Below, in pieces: positions 1-10,901 of a stretch of 64,000 nucleotides of DNA. How positions within the stretch are numbered: the stretch's first letter is position 1; each line of letters opens with the position of its first letter. The translations under genes were made by a program, and so were the position numbers. The stretch is from positions 5,435,917 through 5,499,916 of the forward strand of contig NC_026501.1 in assembly GCF_000182925.2 (NCBI RefSeq), written 5' to 3'. Under the pieces are notes generated by a model that was not told the origin of the DNA, searched no databases, and was given only the letters and a program-made list of their open reading frames with translations. Origin of the DNA: Neurospora crassa OR74A (lineage: Eukaryota; Ascomycota; Sordariomycetes; Sordariales; Sordariaceae).

Positions 1-20
1 ATGTGACACAGATATCAGGT

Positions 21-2786
21 TCATGCAGTCATTGCCTGAGTACCATTGCCAGTAGGGGCGCCGTCGGCGGCAGCATGAGTCTCGGCGAATCCGGGCCGCC
101 ACCTGTGAAGGTATTTCTCTGCCAGAGGGCGCGCGTCCTCGTCTAAAAAAAAACCAAGCATGTTAGCAAGCAAATCAATCAATATTCGTTGAGAAAGGCA
201 AAACTTACATTCAACCCAAATCTCATACACCGTGTCCAGAGCTAGCTCCCTCGCTGGTGGCTTCATCATCACCAGATAAAGCAGACTGGTCATAGCGAGC
301 TGCACCGTAGTCGGATCGCTACAAAGACCCTTGAGGCGACCGAGAAGCTCTTTGCTGAGTTGGGGGATCTCCGACAGGAACCGGGTGAGAACCTTGTCTT
401 GAGCCGTGATATAACTGAGGAAGCCGTCCATGAGACGCAACGCGCACCGCTCGTAATTCAGCGGTCCATCGAGTTTATTAAGAATTGTTAGTCGGTCGTT
501 GTACCACTCCTCGCAACACCATGCCACGGCAACCTCGATACGGCGCCGCCAGTCTTCGAGAACGTAGTTGAAAAGCATTTCGCGAATGAGGTTGCCCAGG
601 CTCATCTGTGGGCGACCAAGAGCGCTACTGGTAGCGTCAGCCTCGCTCTTGACACCGTCCCCTAGGCCTATGGTGCTGCGGGTTGCAAGGCGCGTTATCA
701 GTGTAAGCCATGAGTCGCGGTCATGGGAGTTGGCGGCCAATCGGTTGAGGCCGGCCTTGGGCTTGCGAACAAGGGGGTCCTCGAGACCTGAGAGAGGCCC
801 AAATATGCGCATAGCAGTGATCTGGCTGACCTTGACAGCAGTATCCGGATTGAGAACAGGCGGAGGCGGGAGCCTGAACGGGCCGAGAGCTAACGCAGAA
901 TCAGGCTTGGCGTTCTGCTCAGGTGATTCCTCCGGAGGCGCGTTATCGAGCTTGTTCAGTATTTGTTCAGTATCCTCCGCAGCGTAGAAGTCGGGTTCGT
1001 AGGCGTCGTCATCTTCCTCAACCCCCAAGGCAACCGTCTCGGCATTAACCGAAGCTTGTTGCGCCGTCGCTGTTCCTATGACCGGTACCGGGACTGGTGC
1101 TGCGGCAGGTGCTGCAGCATACAAAGCAATCAATCGGTCACGAACTCCCTATGGCAGTATTAGCATAGTTACCCCTATCAAGAAACTGCCGGAGCCTTAC
1201 ATTGATGGCCATATCCAGCTGCCCTTGGTCTAGTGACGCCAGCGTCCTGACATTAATTCTAGCAGTTAACGAGGTAGGTACTACAGTCACATCGAAGCCC
1301 TGCAAGCCTGTATTGTTAGTGAGACTGAACACTTCAGCCAGAGTATGTGGCCCTGGTGCAAGTGGTTGAATGCGAAGTGGAGGCTGCGGTGCGACTCCTT
1401 CAGTCTTCTGCCTCTTCACATCACCATAACCTGCAGCAGCCTGCTCAGGAAGAGCCCGCTTGCGGTTCGCCTCATCAAAAATGTCCAAACGAGAACGCTG
1501 AAGTCTCTCGTATTGTTGATTGAGGCGTGGCGCTATCGGATTATGAGAATCCCTTGCCCTAGTTAGCAAGAGAAGCATAAGCGGTAACTGGACATTTCTT
1601 ACCTCACAAACAGATGCTTCAAGAGCATCTGGGTTGTCTTCGTCATTGACTTGACGAGAACTTTGTTCTTGGGGGTCATGGGAGAGTTGGCCAGTTTCAG
1701 AGGGTTGAAGTTGAGGACGGCATTTGTAATACGGCTGGAGGTGGCAGGACGAGTGCGGATGAGAATGGACAAAGTGTTGAGAGTGGCATCTACAATCAGA
1801 GCATCACTGTACACGACAAGGGCACCAGCGGTTAGCTAGTTATAGACGTGGAAAAGCAGCCCTTACGTACCTGCTGTTGTCCTGGAGACCACCGAGCATT
1901 CTGTCAAGGAGGCCAATGGCTTCCGCCTCGAGAAGCCGGGGGTCTAGGAACTTGTGATTAGGAGGAATCATAGCCAGGTTGACATCCAGGCCAGAATGCT
2001 GACATTAGCTGTTAGTAAATTACCCAAAAAGGCGAGGAAGACTATATCAACCTTCGGTTCTGTGCCGTTTGATGCCGTCTGAGCAAGGATTACTCGTTGA
2101 ACAAACTTGATACAGCATAGCTTGACCGGCGTGGGAGTATTCTCCCATATTGACAATATCTTCGACTTTATCGCTGACATGGTCTCCCAAGCAGGGGGGT
2201 GGTAGGTGTTGAGAATACTATGCGTCAAGATGGTTAGTACCCAGGGGGACATGAAAAAATGTGTTGAACCGTCCCGGACAAAGCCATGCCAGTGCCCGGA
2301 GGACATGTGTGTCTGATGGAGTGCAGGAAAAGGAGACAAGTGGGAACCATAACACGGGATAGCATGGACATCAGACACACAATATACGAGACCACACAGC
2401 GCAGAAGGCAAGGCCATCGACCCTAGTAGGTGCATTACTTACATCCATCTCACAATAACTGGATACGCACTCGCCGCCGCCATGATACCAGCCTTGAGTA
2501 CTAGAGGGTCCTGATCAGGAGCTTCCACCAGTGACCGTAGCGCATCTACTATCGCCAGAGTCAAGTTCTCCTTGTCTTGCGTCCTCAAAGCTGGACAAGC
2601 GAGCGCTTCTGCGATGAAATCGGCGGCCCATCTGCGCAGCTCCACGGGAGCAGACGGGGCCGTGAGGGGCAGAATACCCTGGATGATCTGTTTGAAAAAG
2701 CCAGGGTTTTCGAGAGCCATTTTGCGGGCAGCGTTAAGCTGTTGTATTTGCTCGCTCATCGGGGGCGTCTTTACAGGGGAAGACAT
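21..2786 (-). CDS. pta1: Symplekin/Pta1-like subunit of the mRNA cleavage and polyadenylation complex
   Basis: Scaffold protein of the nuclear pre-mRNA 3'-end cleavage/polyadenylation machinery (CPF). I join seven exons on the minus strand: 2786-2443, 2217-2052, 1998-1871, 1806-1603, 1558-1201, 1148-209 and 142-21, giving 753 codons plus stop, all junctions in phase with GT donors and AG acceptors. The N-terminal third has the helical-repeat text of the symplekin/Pta1 N-terminal domain (for example WENTPTPVKLCCIKFVQRV, followed across an intron by VNLAMIPPNHKFLDPRLLE). The 66-bp intron at 208-143 is in frame and adds a false 22-residue insert if left unspliced. The start at 2786 is the first ATG and has a CACC context; an upstream TTG is not used. 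The size matches yeast Pta1 (about 785 residues). The gene is complete, is divergently arranged with COA3, and is identified from family resemblance only. Confidence 0.9.
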
Positions 2787-3797
2787 GGTGATCAATGGGC
2801 AAATATATACACCGCGCTACCCGGGTGTAGCGAGGGGAGTGTAATATATGGACAGAGATCGTTGCTGGTGTGATCGCAACCTCAGGACGTAGCAACGAAG
2901 TAGGTGCAAGTATGTGATTGTGATGTAGGTCAAAAGAGTCTACGAAGGGGCTGCTTGCTGGATGGGTGCGCAGGTGCGAAACGCAATAGATCAAGCCCAG
3001 GCGACACAGCTTCTCTAGCTGTGCCCGTTGTCGTCGACCAAAGACTTAATCCAGACACAGCCTTTCAACCCTGCTGATTGCTGATTCCAATGGGCTTAGG
3101 ACAATATCACTCATCCCCCGCAACGTGGGAACCGCTGCGTATTGTCTCGTTCTTGTCTTGTGCTGAGTCGGCGTTCGTCGAGAATTGCAATCGTTGCAGG
3201 TGTCCTAGCCGGTGTCGCTCAACGATTACCAGAAGCAGTTGGAATTGGTGATCAGTTCGAGAGCCGTCGTCGAATTTCTTGAGCGATAATCGGTGTCGCG
3301 AATTTCCAAGGCGAGCCTCTTCGTGTTGGTTCCGGTTGTGTGGTAGTTGTGTGGTGAATGGTGAATGGTGCAGTGGCAGTTTATATTGTATCCATGTAGA
3401 TTTGACCAATGGAGCTTCCTAGAAACCTTCCTGACGCGCCGTCATGGTCTTGAACTGACAGGGGCAGGGTGTTGGCGCACGGATCAAATTTGGTTCATTA
3501 GTAGGTACATCAAGCCCATGCAGTAACAATGCCTGCCGCGGCTTCGGTTGCCTGCCGCTTGCTACGGGCAGCTTCACCTCTGGCGGGCTGTCTGGCGGCA
3601 CAGCACTCCTTGATGAGTGTTGATAAGCTTTGGTTCTAATGCACCGTAGATGGAAGCACACCCCACGGCAACATCCGACCCACCCATCTTTTTCCTGGAT
3701 CCGTCTGCTGCAGTACAGTGTCTCGAAGACGACATCATCCGGTGTTAGAGCTGCTCACCATTGCTTTGCTTCGGAAATCGGTCAATTTCATAGCAAC
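2787..3797. promoter_or_regulatory. Divergent intergenic region between PTA1 and COA3
   Basis: About 1 kb between two divergently transcribed genes, so it should hold both promoters and 5' leaders. I see no RNA gene, repeat or convincing ORF; the ORFs here lack family resemblance and splice support. A short direct repeat of the type gtgaatggtgaatggtg occurs near 3353. No specific regulator site can be named. Confidence 0.45.
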
Positions 3798-4186
3798 ATG
3801 TCCGGGTGAGTCACGGTTCTAGAGTGCCAATTTTCTGCCAACAACAGCACTAATCGCAAAGTTGAACAGCCGTCCCAACTCCGGTTACTATGAGCGCAAC
3901 CACCGCCAGTCGGCGGCGCTGATTCGCGCGCGTCGCCCGTACCTCTTCAAGAACGTTGTTCTCGGTACCAGCATTACCGCGTTTACTCTCGCCGTCTGTA
4001 CGTTGCCTCACCTTTTGTACACCCCTACCTGAACGACAACAGCATGCGATCTATACCTACCACTTCCGTCCTGCCTACCGAGTAAATAACGAGCTGACGA
4101 ATCGTCCCTCCTTTCTAGACGCCTACACCCTGACCGTTGTCGGCCAGGACGAGTTCGAGGATGTCAAGGTTCCTGAGAAGAAATAG
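3798..4186 (+). CDS. coa3: COA3-like cytochrome c oxidase assembly factor
   Basis: A small inner-mitochondrial-membrane protein that in fungi partners with Cox14 and Mss51 to couple Cox1 synthesis to cytochrome oxidase assembly. The gene needs splicing to be seen: exons 3798-3805, 3870-3997 and 4119-4186 give 67 residues. The first exon carries only ATGTCCGG. The protein has a basic N-terminal stretch (ARRPYLFKN), one hydrophobic segment at about residues 31-52, and the family's C-terminal block TVVGQDEFEDVKVP just after the membrane segment. That block and the length identify the COA3 family. Donors are GTGAG and GTACG; acceptors are AACAG and TCTAG. An unspliced 76-residue reading at 3956 is a shadow that runs through intron 2. 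Confidence 0.9.
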
Positions 4187-4792
4187 GCAGATGTAATATG
4201 AGCTCTGTGGTGTTGGTTGCTATAGATCGGTACGGGCATCCACCAAGGCAGCCCCGGCCGTGTACATTATGATGGCGTTCAGGGAATGGGGCGGGGCGGA
4301 ACACAGCTCTTTGGATGGTTAAGGGAGTTAGAGACTCTCGCGCAAGAGTTCACCCTCCAGCCGTGTTGTATTTGTGATTTGGGTGTATCCAAATGGGTAC
4401 CTTCTTCGTTAAAAGGTATATATATACATATCCCGACCATAGCTCATATGTAAAAGCAGGCAAGGAGTGAGTAGCCCCAAAAACCCAACGCTCAGTAAAA
4501 CAACTTGCCCAGCTACCCTGCAATGGCATATACGCATTGGCTGACTTGATTAGCCAACTGATATCCCACCCGTACTCCGAACTATGAACCTGCCGAACAT
4601 GCCACTGTGAAATAAATCATCTATAACTCCATCAACTCCTATCCACCGTCGCTCAATGCCGTAACAAGTACAAAGCGGAGTAAAACACCATTCATGCCCG
4701 ACTTAGGTGTTTGGAATGCCCTGAAGAAAATAAACAAATCTGTCTGCTTGCAATGCTTTTGGTCCGACTTTTTGGTAGTGCTCCTAAGCGTG
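4187..4792. other. Convergent intergenic region, COA3 and DEP1 3' ends
   Basis: About 600 bp between the 3' ends of two convergent genes. It contains a short TA-rich stretch near 4420 and nothing I can support as a gene. Confidence 0.5.
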
Positions 4793-7045
4793 TCATGAAG
4801 CCTGGGGAACACCCTCCCGCTTCATCTGCTCTGGCCCAAGTTTGGCGCTTTTCACTGGCTCGTGAGCACCCGAAGCATGCCCCTTGTGCAGATGAACTGG
4901 GGGCCCATCCCCGTTGACTGCCACGAACCCATTTGTGGTATAGGGCGCCATAGGTTGTTGTGTGTGGTGTCGTGGTCCAGAGGGAGGCTCTGCAAAAGGC
5001 GCCTCATGATGTAATTGTTGCCGCTGCATCTGATGGGCTGGGTGATTCGGGTTTGCCCAAGGTGTTTGTTCGATAAACTGTTCACCGGCGGGGCCAAGGG
5101 GGGTTCGCCCAAACGGAAGTCCGGCGGACGCATATTCTGGGTGGAAAGCGGGGGGATAGTTCGGTATAGGCCGGGGGGCAGGCTCGCGAGATCGCTACAG
5201 CCGCGGTTAATATGAATAGGCAGTATGCATCGAGATACCTTGAACACTCACAGCTATAGCTTCGAGATCGTTTTCCACCTGATCCTCGGATGCGCCGTGT
5301 ATTGGAGGCGCAGCAGGAAATCCAACGTGTTTGGCAAATCCCGACAGGATCGACACTTCCTTGTTGTAGGCAACAGCGTTACGAATACTCTGTGATTTGG
5401 CGGCGGGGTAATGGATTCCATAGTCGGGTATAGCGTTGGCAAACCGTCTGCGCTCTTGTTGTATATCGTACCATTCCTGACCAAGCTCTTCGAGCACCTT
5501 CTCGCGTGACTCGCGCACGGCTTGGTGGTATTGCGACAGGATCTGTGCTCGTTCTGCCACCGCACGCCTTTGAAGCATCGCCATTCTGAATTGTAGCTCG
5601 AGTGTGCTAGTCTTGATCCTCTCCTCTCTTCGAGCATTCAGACACTGTAGCATCGCAAGATATTCGGGATGGGTGGGGTTTTCGCAGGTAAGCATTGCTT
5701 CTTCCTGATTGAGTTGCTCTAGACGTTCCTGATATAGGCTGTGAAGCTGTTAGCTTTAGTCCGGATGTGAACAGGATGACTGGCAGACTCACCGCTCCCG
5801 GAAACTGCTGAATTGTTTCTCAATTGCTGCAAGCTCTTCCCAGGCAGACTTCTTACGCTCAACTGTAGTGATCCGTCAGTATGTGCAGAGAGAATGGGAC
5901 GGAAGAACATGGTTTCACATACGCTCTTCTTCGTTCCTGTGGGCTGCTTCAGCCTCCTCGTCGACATCGTCGATTTGGTCCTCTTCAGCTTGCACTGCGG
6001 AGTCTTCGACGGCAACAACGTCTCCTTCAGCAGCAGCGTCGGCATTTGTCTCTTCAACCTCATCACCATCTGGTTCGTCAGGGGTTGGGCTCTTCCTTTT
6101 CTTCGCGACACCGCGTTTCCCTTTTTTGATTCGGCTGTCTGTCGCGTCTTCTTCGAGCGCATCCGTGGGCTCCGTTTCATCTTTCGTTACGCTATCGGCG
6201 CCAGCCGTGATGGTCGGCTCATTAATATTATCTTCCTCGGCAGACTGGTTGCCGCTTTCGGGGTTCGTCGAAATGACCTCAATGTCGACGACAGGCACGT
6301 CATCGGCTGAGAGCTTTTCGGGAAAGGTATTTGACTCAGTCCGCCTTTTGAACGGTTGGCTGAGATCTTGTTGCTCGGTGACTGAGGAGCGTTTCCGCTT
6401 TAGGATATCATGTCGGGGTGATAGTGTGAGGATCTTTTCAGGCGAGGCGGAAACTATTTGTACTTTCTTCGCCAGCACGGGAGATCGCGCAGGTGGTAGT
6501 TTGGCAGCAAATTCAGGCTCTTCGTCACTCAGGTCTTCCGAGGCCTCTTCGTCACCCACTTCTGCTTCTTCTGAGGGAGTGTTTCGCCCGCTGGCAGTGT
6601 TTTCCGGTTCGTAATCAGATTTGATTTGCTGCTGAAGCTTGCTAGGGCTGCGCTCGAACGTCCGATCGCGGCGGTCGGTGAATTGTCGAGTGCCAGGCTC
6701 ACCCGCGGTGTCTACGATGTCGCGCGATACTCGATCTTTCGGTGGTGTGTCGTAGAGCCTCTCTGTCTCTGCCTCGGAGTCATTAATATCCACGTCCGAC
6801 AGCTTGCTCTCGTCGTCAGTCTCAGCGCCAAGGTCCGAGTCGACGCCATCGCGATTGTCAGTTCGGACCGATGTCTCGCGATGTTGAGAGTGGTTACTGT
6901 TCATGTCCAAATCCATGTCGTCAGGATCTCCATGCTTGTCTTCCACGTCACTAAGTGGGCTTGACACATCGCTAGGGCTGTGTTGGAGCAGAGGCGGAGG
7001 GGGGCTCGAGAGAGCCAAGGACAGCGCGGTGTCACCGGTAGCCAT
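4793..7045 (-). CDS. dep1: Dep1/Sds3-like subunit of the Rpd3L histone deacetylase complex
   Basis: Chromatin protein with an Sds3-like domain, expected to be a structural subunit of the large Rpd3/Sin3 histone deacetylase complex. Exons on the minus strand are 7045-5923, 5862-5793, 5738-5252 and 5194-4793 (693 residues), all in phase. Residues 1-370 are acidic, Ser/Glu-rich and disordered with a nuclear-type basic patch (KKGKRGVAKKRKS). The Sds3-like domain follows at about 375-560: a helical block, then THPEYLAMLQCLNARREERI, and ends with EVSILSGFAKHVGFPAAPP, both typical of fungal Dep1. The tail is Pro/Gln/His-rich. The terminal exon is read in the frame ending at 4793 because its acceptor at 5195 joins in phase 0; the competing frame ending at 4852 does not. 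An Sds3 paralogue is the main alternative, but the C-terminal block favours Dep1. Confidence 0.85.
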
Positions 7046-7949
7046 CGCGGATCATAGAATCCGACGAGATTGAAACTAAGCAACGACGCGCCAATGTTGG
7101 GTTGAGCAGCTGAGCAGTGGAAAGTTGGACGGCCACGTAGAATTTAGTCGTGGACGGCGGACTGGACGTCCGAACTGTACGGGCAGCTCAAGAGCAGCAC
7201 CTGAAGTTGTGGCGCCACGATCAGGGTAAAGTGTGTTTATGCCGGAAGGTTAAAATGTGTGCTCGCACACAATGAAATGTCTCGGAGATATGGCTTTGTT
7301 GTCGGTACGAGGGCGCGATTGTCAAGAGATAACGTGCGGTCTGGGTAGGTAAAGTAGTAGGAAGACAGATCGGGAGAGTGAGGAGCGGGCAGTAGGTATC
7401 TGGTTGACGACCTAGACTGGGAGCTGGACAAGCGCCCACAGCACCGCACCAGCACGCAACACAAATGGGCAACCGGCAGGTTTCTGGGGGGCTCCATTGC
7501 CTGCCCGCTTGCCTGCCGCCGCCGCCCGTCTCCAACAGCCCAGCGCACCACACAAAGGCGATGGCAGGCGGTGAGTCTTGGCAGCTTTGATAACAACTGA
7601 TAAGCGAGTTTTTTTTTTTAATGGGAGGATGCAAGATGTTCCACGGTCCTCGACTCGTCCTTACGATGCGCAGTGGGGAAGGTAGAAACGACGACCCTTT
7701 GAAACCCTGGACCATTGAACCTGCCTGCATAGAAACTGGTCTTGCCTTGTACAACATCCTGCTAGAAATCAGAAGTGGAAGCTTTGCAATTCGATTTTGA
7801 CAGCATTTACAGCCAATCACATCTTTCGCCTCGTCGTCGAACTTCAGTTGTTTTTCCGTGCTCTTAGAACTAAGTCAATCACAAGTGCTTGATTGGCGAA
7901 TCGTGCCACTTTCCCATCCATTGCGCTTACACACGACGGAAAACTCACA
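7046..7949. promoter_or_regulatory. Divergent promoter region DEP1/NOP12
   Basis: About 900 bp between divergent genes. It includes a GC-rich, imperfectly repeated stretch near 7495-7540 (tgcctgcccgcttgcctgcc) and a T run at 7611-7619. ORFs here (7221-7820 on the minus strand) have no family resemblance and are treated as chance. Confidence 0.4.
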
Positions 7950-9927
7950 ATGGGTAAAACGTGCGAACAGCCCTACGCTACAGTCAACGCCATTCTTCCA
8001 GTATTCTGACACCACTATTATAGTAAAGGACTCGTTGCGCCGGTGAAGAAGGTTGATCCTAGCTTGGATGCTTTGTTTGCTACCAGTGTAAGTCATCTCG
8101 CTCTGACCAGACAGGCAATTGGAAGTTTACATGGCTAATCTTGTGTAGGTTGGTCCAGCGAAGCCCCGCCCAGCTGCAAAATACTCCGAGCCCCTACCGA
8201 CAAAGTCCAAGAAGGCGCCAGTACCTTCCAAGAAAGAGGAAGACGTTCAGGACGAGGGCGATGACGAGGAACTGAGCGAGCTTGACGAAGAATACGATTC
8301 CGAGGTCGGCATTGGAGAGGATGACGAAGACGACGAGGCTGAAGACAACAGTGACAGCGAAGACGAAGCCGTCGCGACCCTCGAAGTTGTTGTAGAACAA
8401 GGAAAGGTCCCGGAAGAAGATGGACCGAAACGGAAGCGGAAGCAACCCGACCAGCACGACAATCTCGAACACAAATACCTGTCCAAGTTGGCGGAGGACG
8501 ATGAAGAGCCGGCTGGCAAGCGTCTCAAGGCCGACGAGCAATCCGGAGAAAAGAAGGATACCGCCAAGGCCGAGAAGAAGGACGACGACGACAGCGAGTC
8601 TGCGGATGAGGTCCCCGTTCACGAATCGCTAGCGCCCGATGCTGCCCAGAACGAGATTGAGAAGGCCAACCGCACCGTCTTCCTCAGCAATGTCGCCGTC
8701 GAGGCCGTCACCTCTCGTTCGGCCAAAAAGGCCTTGATGAAGCATATGGCTTCAGTGTTGGACAAGGAGGCGAAACCTGCGCAAAAGGTTGAGTCGATAC
8801 GGTTCCGCTCGACTGCCTTCGCTACCGCTGCCATTCCCAAGCGTGCCGCTTATATCAAGAAGTCCGTGATGGAGGCCACTACGAAGTCGACAAACGCCTA
8901 TGTTGTCTACAGTACCCCTGCGGCCGCTCGTCTTGCCTGCTCGAAACTCAACGGCACAATCGTGTTGGATCGCCACATCCGTGTCGACAGCGTTGCCCAT
9001 CCTGCCCCGGTAGACCACAAGCGCTGCGTCTTCGTCGGTAACCTTGGTTTTGTGGATGACGAGACAGTACTGCAAGTGAAGGTAGACGAAGACGGTAAGG
9101 AGGTGACCGAGAAGAAGAAGCGGACAAAGCAGCCTATGGACGTTGAGGAAGGTCTCTGGCGGGTATTCGGTAAAGAGGGCGGCAAAGTTGAGAGCGTTCG
9201 TGTGGTCCGCGACCCTGTCACCCGTGTCGGCAAGGGCTTCGCCTACGTTCAGTTCTGCGTGAGTTATCACTTCTCTCTGTCTCTTACTTGCCCGTTATCA
9301 ACTAACAACTCTGTTCCCCCTCCGTAGGATGAAAACGCCGTCGAGTCAGCCATCCTCCTCAACGGCAAGAAATTCCCGCCCATGCTCCCCCGCGAGCTAC
9401 GCGTCAGCCGCTGCAAGGCCCCTCACAAGACCCTGCGTGCCATCGAAGCCAAGAAGCTCAAGGCGCAGGGTGCCGTTCCGGAAACTATGAAGAAAGGCAA
9501 CAACGGGAAGAAGGGTCCTGGCTCCAAGAAATCCGACTACGCCCCCAAGATCTCCGCCGAAGCCAAGACCATCGCCGGCCGCGCTGAGAAGCTCCTCGGC
9601 AAGTTCACTGCCAGACAGGTCATCGGCTCCGACAAGAAGAAGACTTTCAACAAGCAGGACAGATACCAGGCCAACCAAAGGAGGAATCACGCCTCGGGCG
9701 CCAACACGGAGGCGACCGGTCCCAGAGTCCCGGGCGCCTACAAGTCCCCCGAGAGTTTCATTCTCGAGGGTAAGCGTGCTAGTGCGGCAGACGGAAAACC
9801 TAAGGATCTCAAGTTCAAGGGCGCCAAGAAGAACAAGGCGCCGAATGCGGGTGGTGGTAAGAAGAAGACTGGTCGTGCTGCTGCGAGGGCTTCGAAGTGG
9901 AAGGTTCAAGGGAAGGGGAAGAAATAA
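7950..9927 (+). CDS. nop12: Nop12-like nucleolar RNA-binding protein (two RRMs)
   Basis: Nucleolar protein acting in 60S subunit assembly and 25S/5.8S rRNA maturation. Exons 7950-7953, 8029-8087, 8149-9258 and 9328-9927 give 590 residues. The first exon holds just ATG plus G; splicing to 8029 gives [20 protein letters not shown], the usual opening of the family, whereas splicing to the nearer AG at 8023 meets a stop. Residues 50-190 are acidic/lysine-rich. RRM1 spans about 196-300 (RTVFLSN) and RRM2 about 312-405 ([10 protein letters not shown] as RNP2, GKGFAYVQF as RNP1 at about 382). The tail is very basic, as expected of a nucleolar protein. Confidence 0.92.
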
Positions 9928-10901
9928 GTGCTAGGCCATTTGCCTGATGTTTAGGGTTGTTTGCTGGTATAGAGCCAACGGGCAGCAGCCGGCGTGGTGC
10001 GGGTGCGCGCGTTTCATCCGGCGCGGCCCGTGGATTTTCAAGCTTCAAGAAAAGGGGCAGAATTCGAAAGTGAACAGAAGCCTTCGATTCATGACGCGCG
10101 CATGTATGGATAGGATAGGATAGGCTGTAATGCAGTCATCGCATATGAAGGTATCTCAACGGACTGTCCCCAACCGCGTGATACTTCGCAATGACGGGAA
10201 TGTGGAGGAAGAGCCTTGGCGCCCAGAACTAGGTACATATGTAGTTGTCTGAAATTGCAGTATAACCGTGGAACGACTGTTAAGCCTGGCTCCGTGGTTC
10301 TTGCGACAGGGAATCGCAAACAATACAAAAATTAACAACACGGCCACATTGAAAGAAAATAAAAAAGAAACAACGTGTAAAGCCTTCAAGTGCACCATAC
10401 CAACTTTCTACATGATGTCTCGTGGAATTGTGGGTGAGCTGTGTAGGGTAAATAGGCAAGTCCCGCGCTATTGAATATTCCAGGGCAAGAGTTTATCATT
10501 CTGTTCTTCACTTTCTCGGCCCCAGGTATTACTCCAGCCCTGCAACCTCTTTTGAGTAGCGCAGCTCTAATTTCCTTTTATGCCAGTGAACAAAGTAGCT
10601 TCGTGTTGTTGGTCTACAATCAAGTCAAGATTAAAGGGGTGGGTATGTATATGTGCTTTCGAAGGGGGGAATTACATAAAGTCGTCATGTTCTCGTCTAG
10701 TCCTTCCTAACTCCGCGCTCCTTTCGTGTGAGACTATGGGATCAAGGTGCTGGTTGTCAAGGGCCTGCCTGGGCTGCCGCTCATTTTCAGCTTGGATATG
10801 CACAGGAGGACACCCGTGACACCCAGCTCCCAGAATCAACCGACCCAGCCGCCCTGGATCCAACAATGGCTCCTCTGCATGACCATAGTGAACGCAACCG
10901 C
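9928..10901. other. Convergent intergenic region NOP12/alpha-tubulin
   Basis: About 970 bp between two convergent 3' ends. It holds a short (ggata)n run near 10108 and T/A-rich 3'-UTR-like DNA. No gene is supported; the reading from 10728 into the tubulin gene is antisense. Confidence 0.5.

Noticed and set aside
1968-2435. 155-codon minus-strand ORF read as one exon
   Set aside because: Only the middle (2217-2052) is PTA1 coding; the ends are translations of flanking introns.
5868-6614. 248-codon Ser-rich ORF on the + strand
   Set aside because: Mirror of the acidic, Ser/Glu-rich DEP1 exon; low complexity, no splice or start support.
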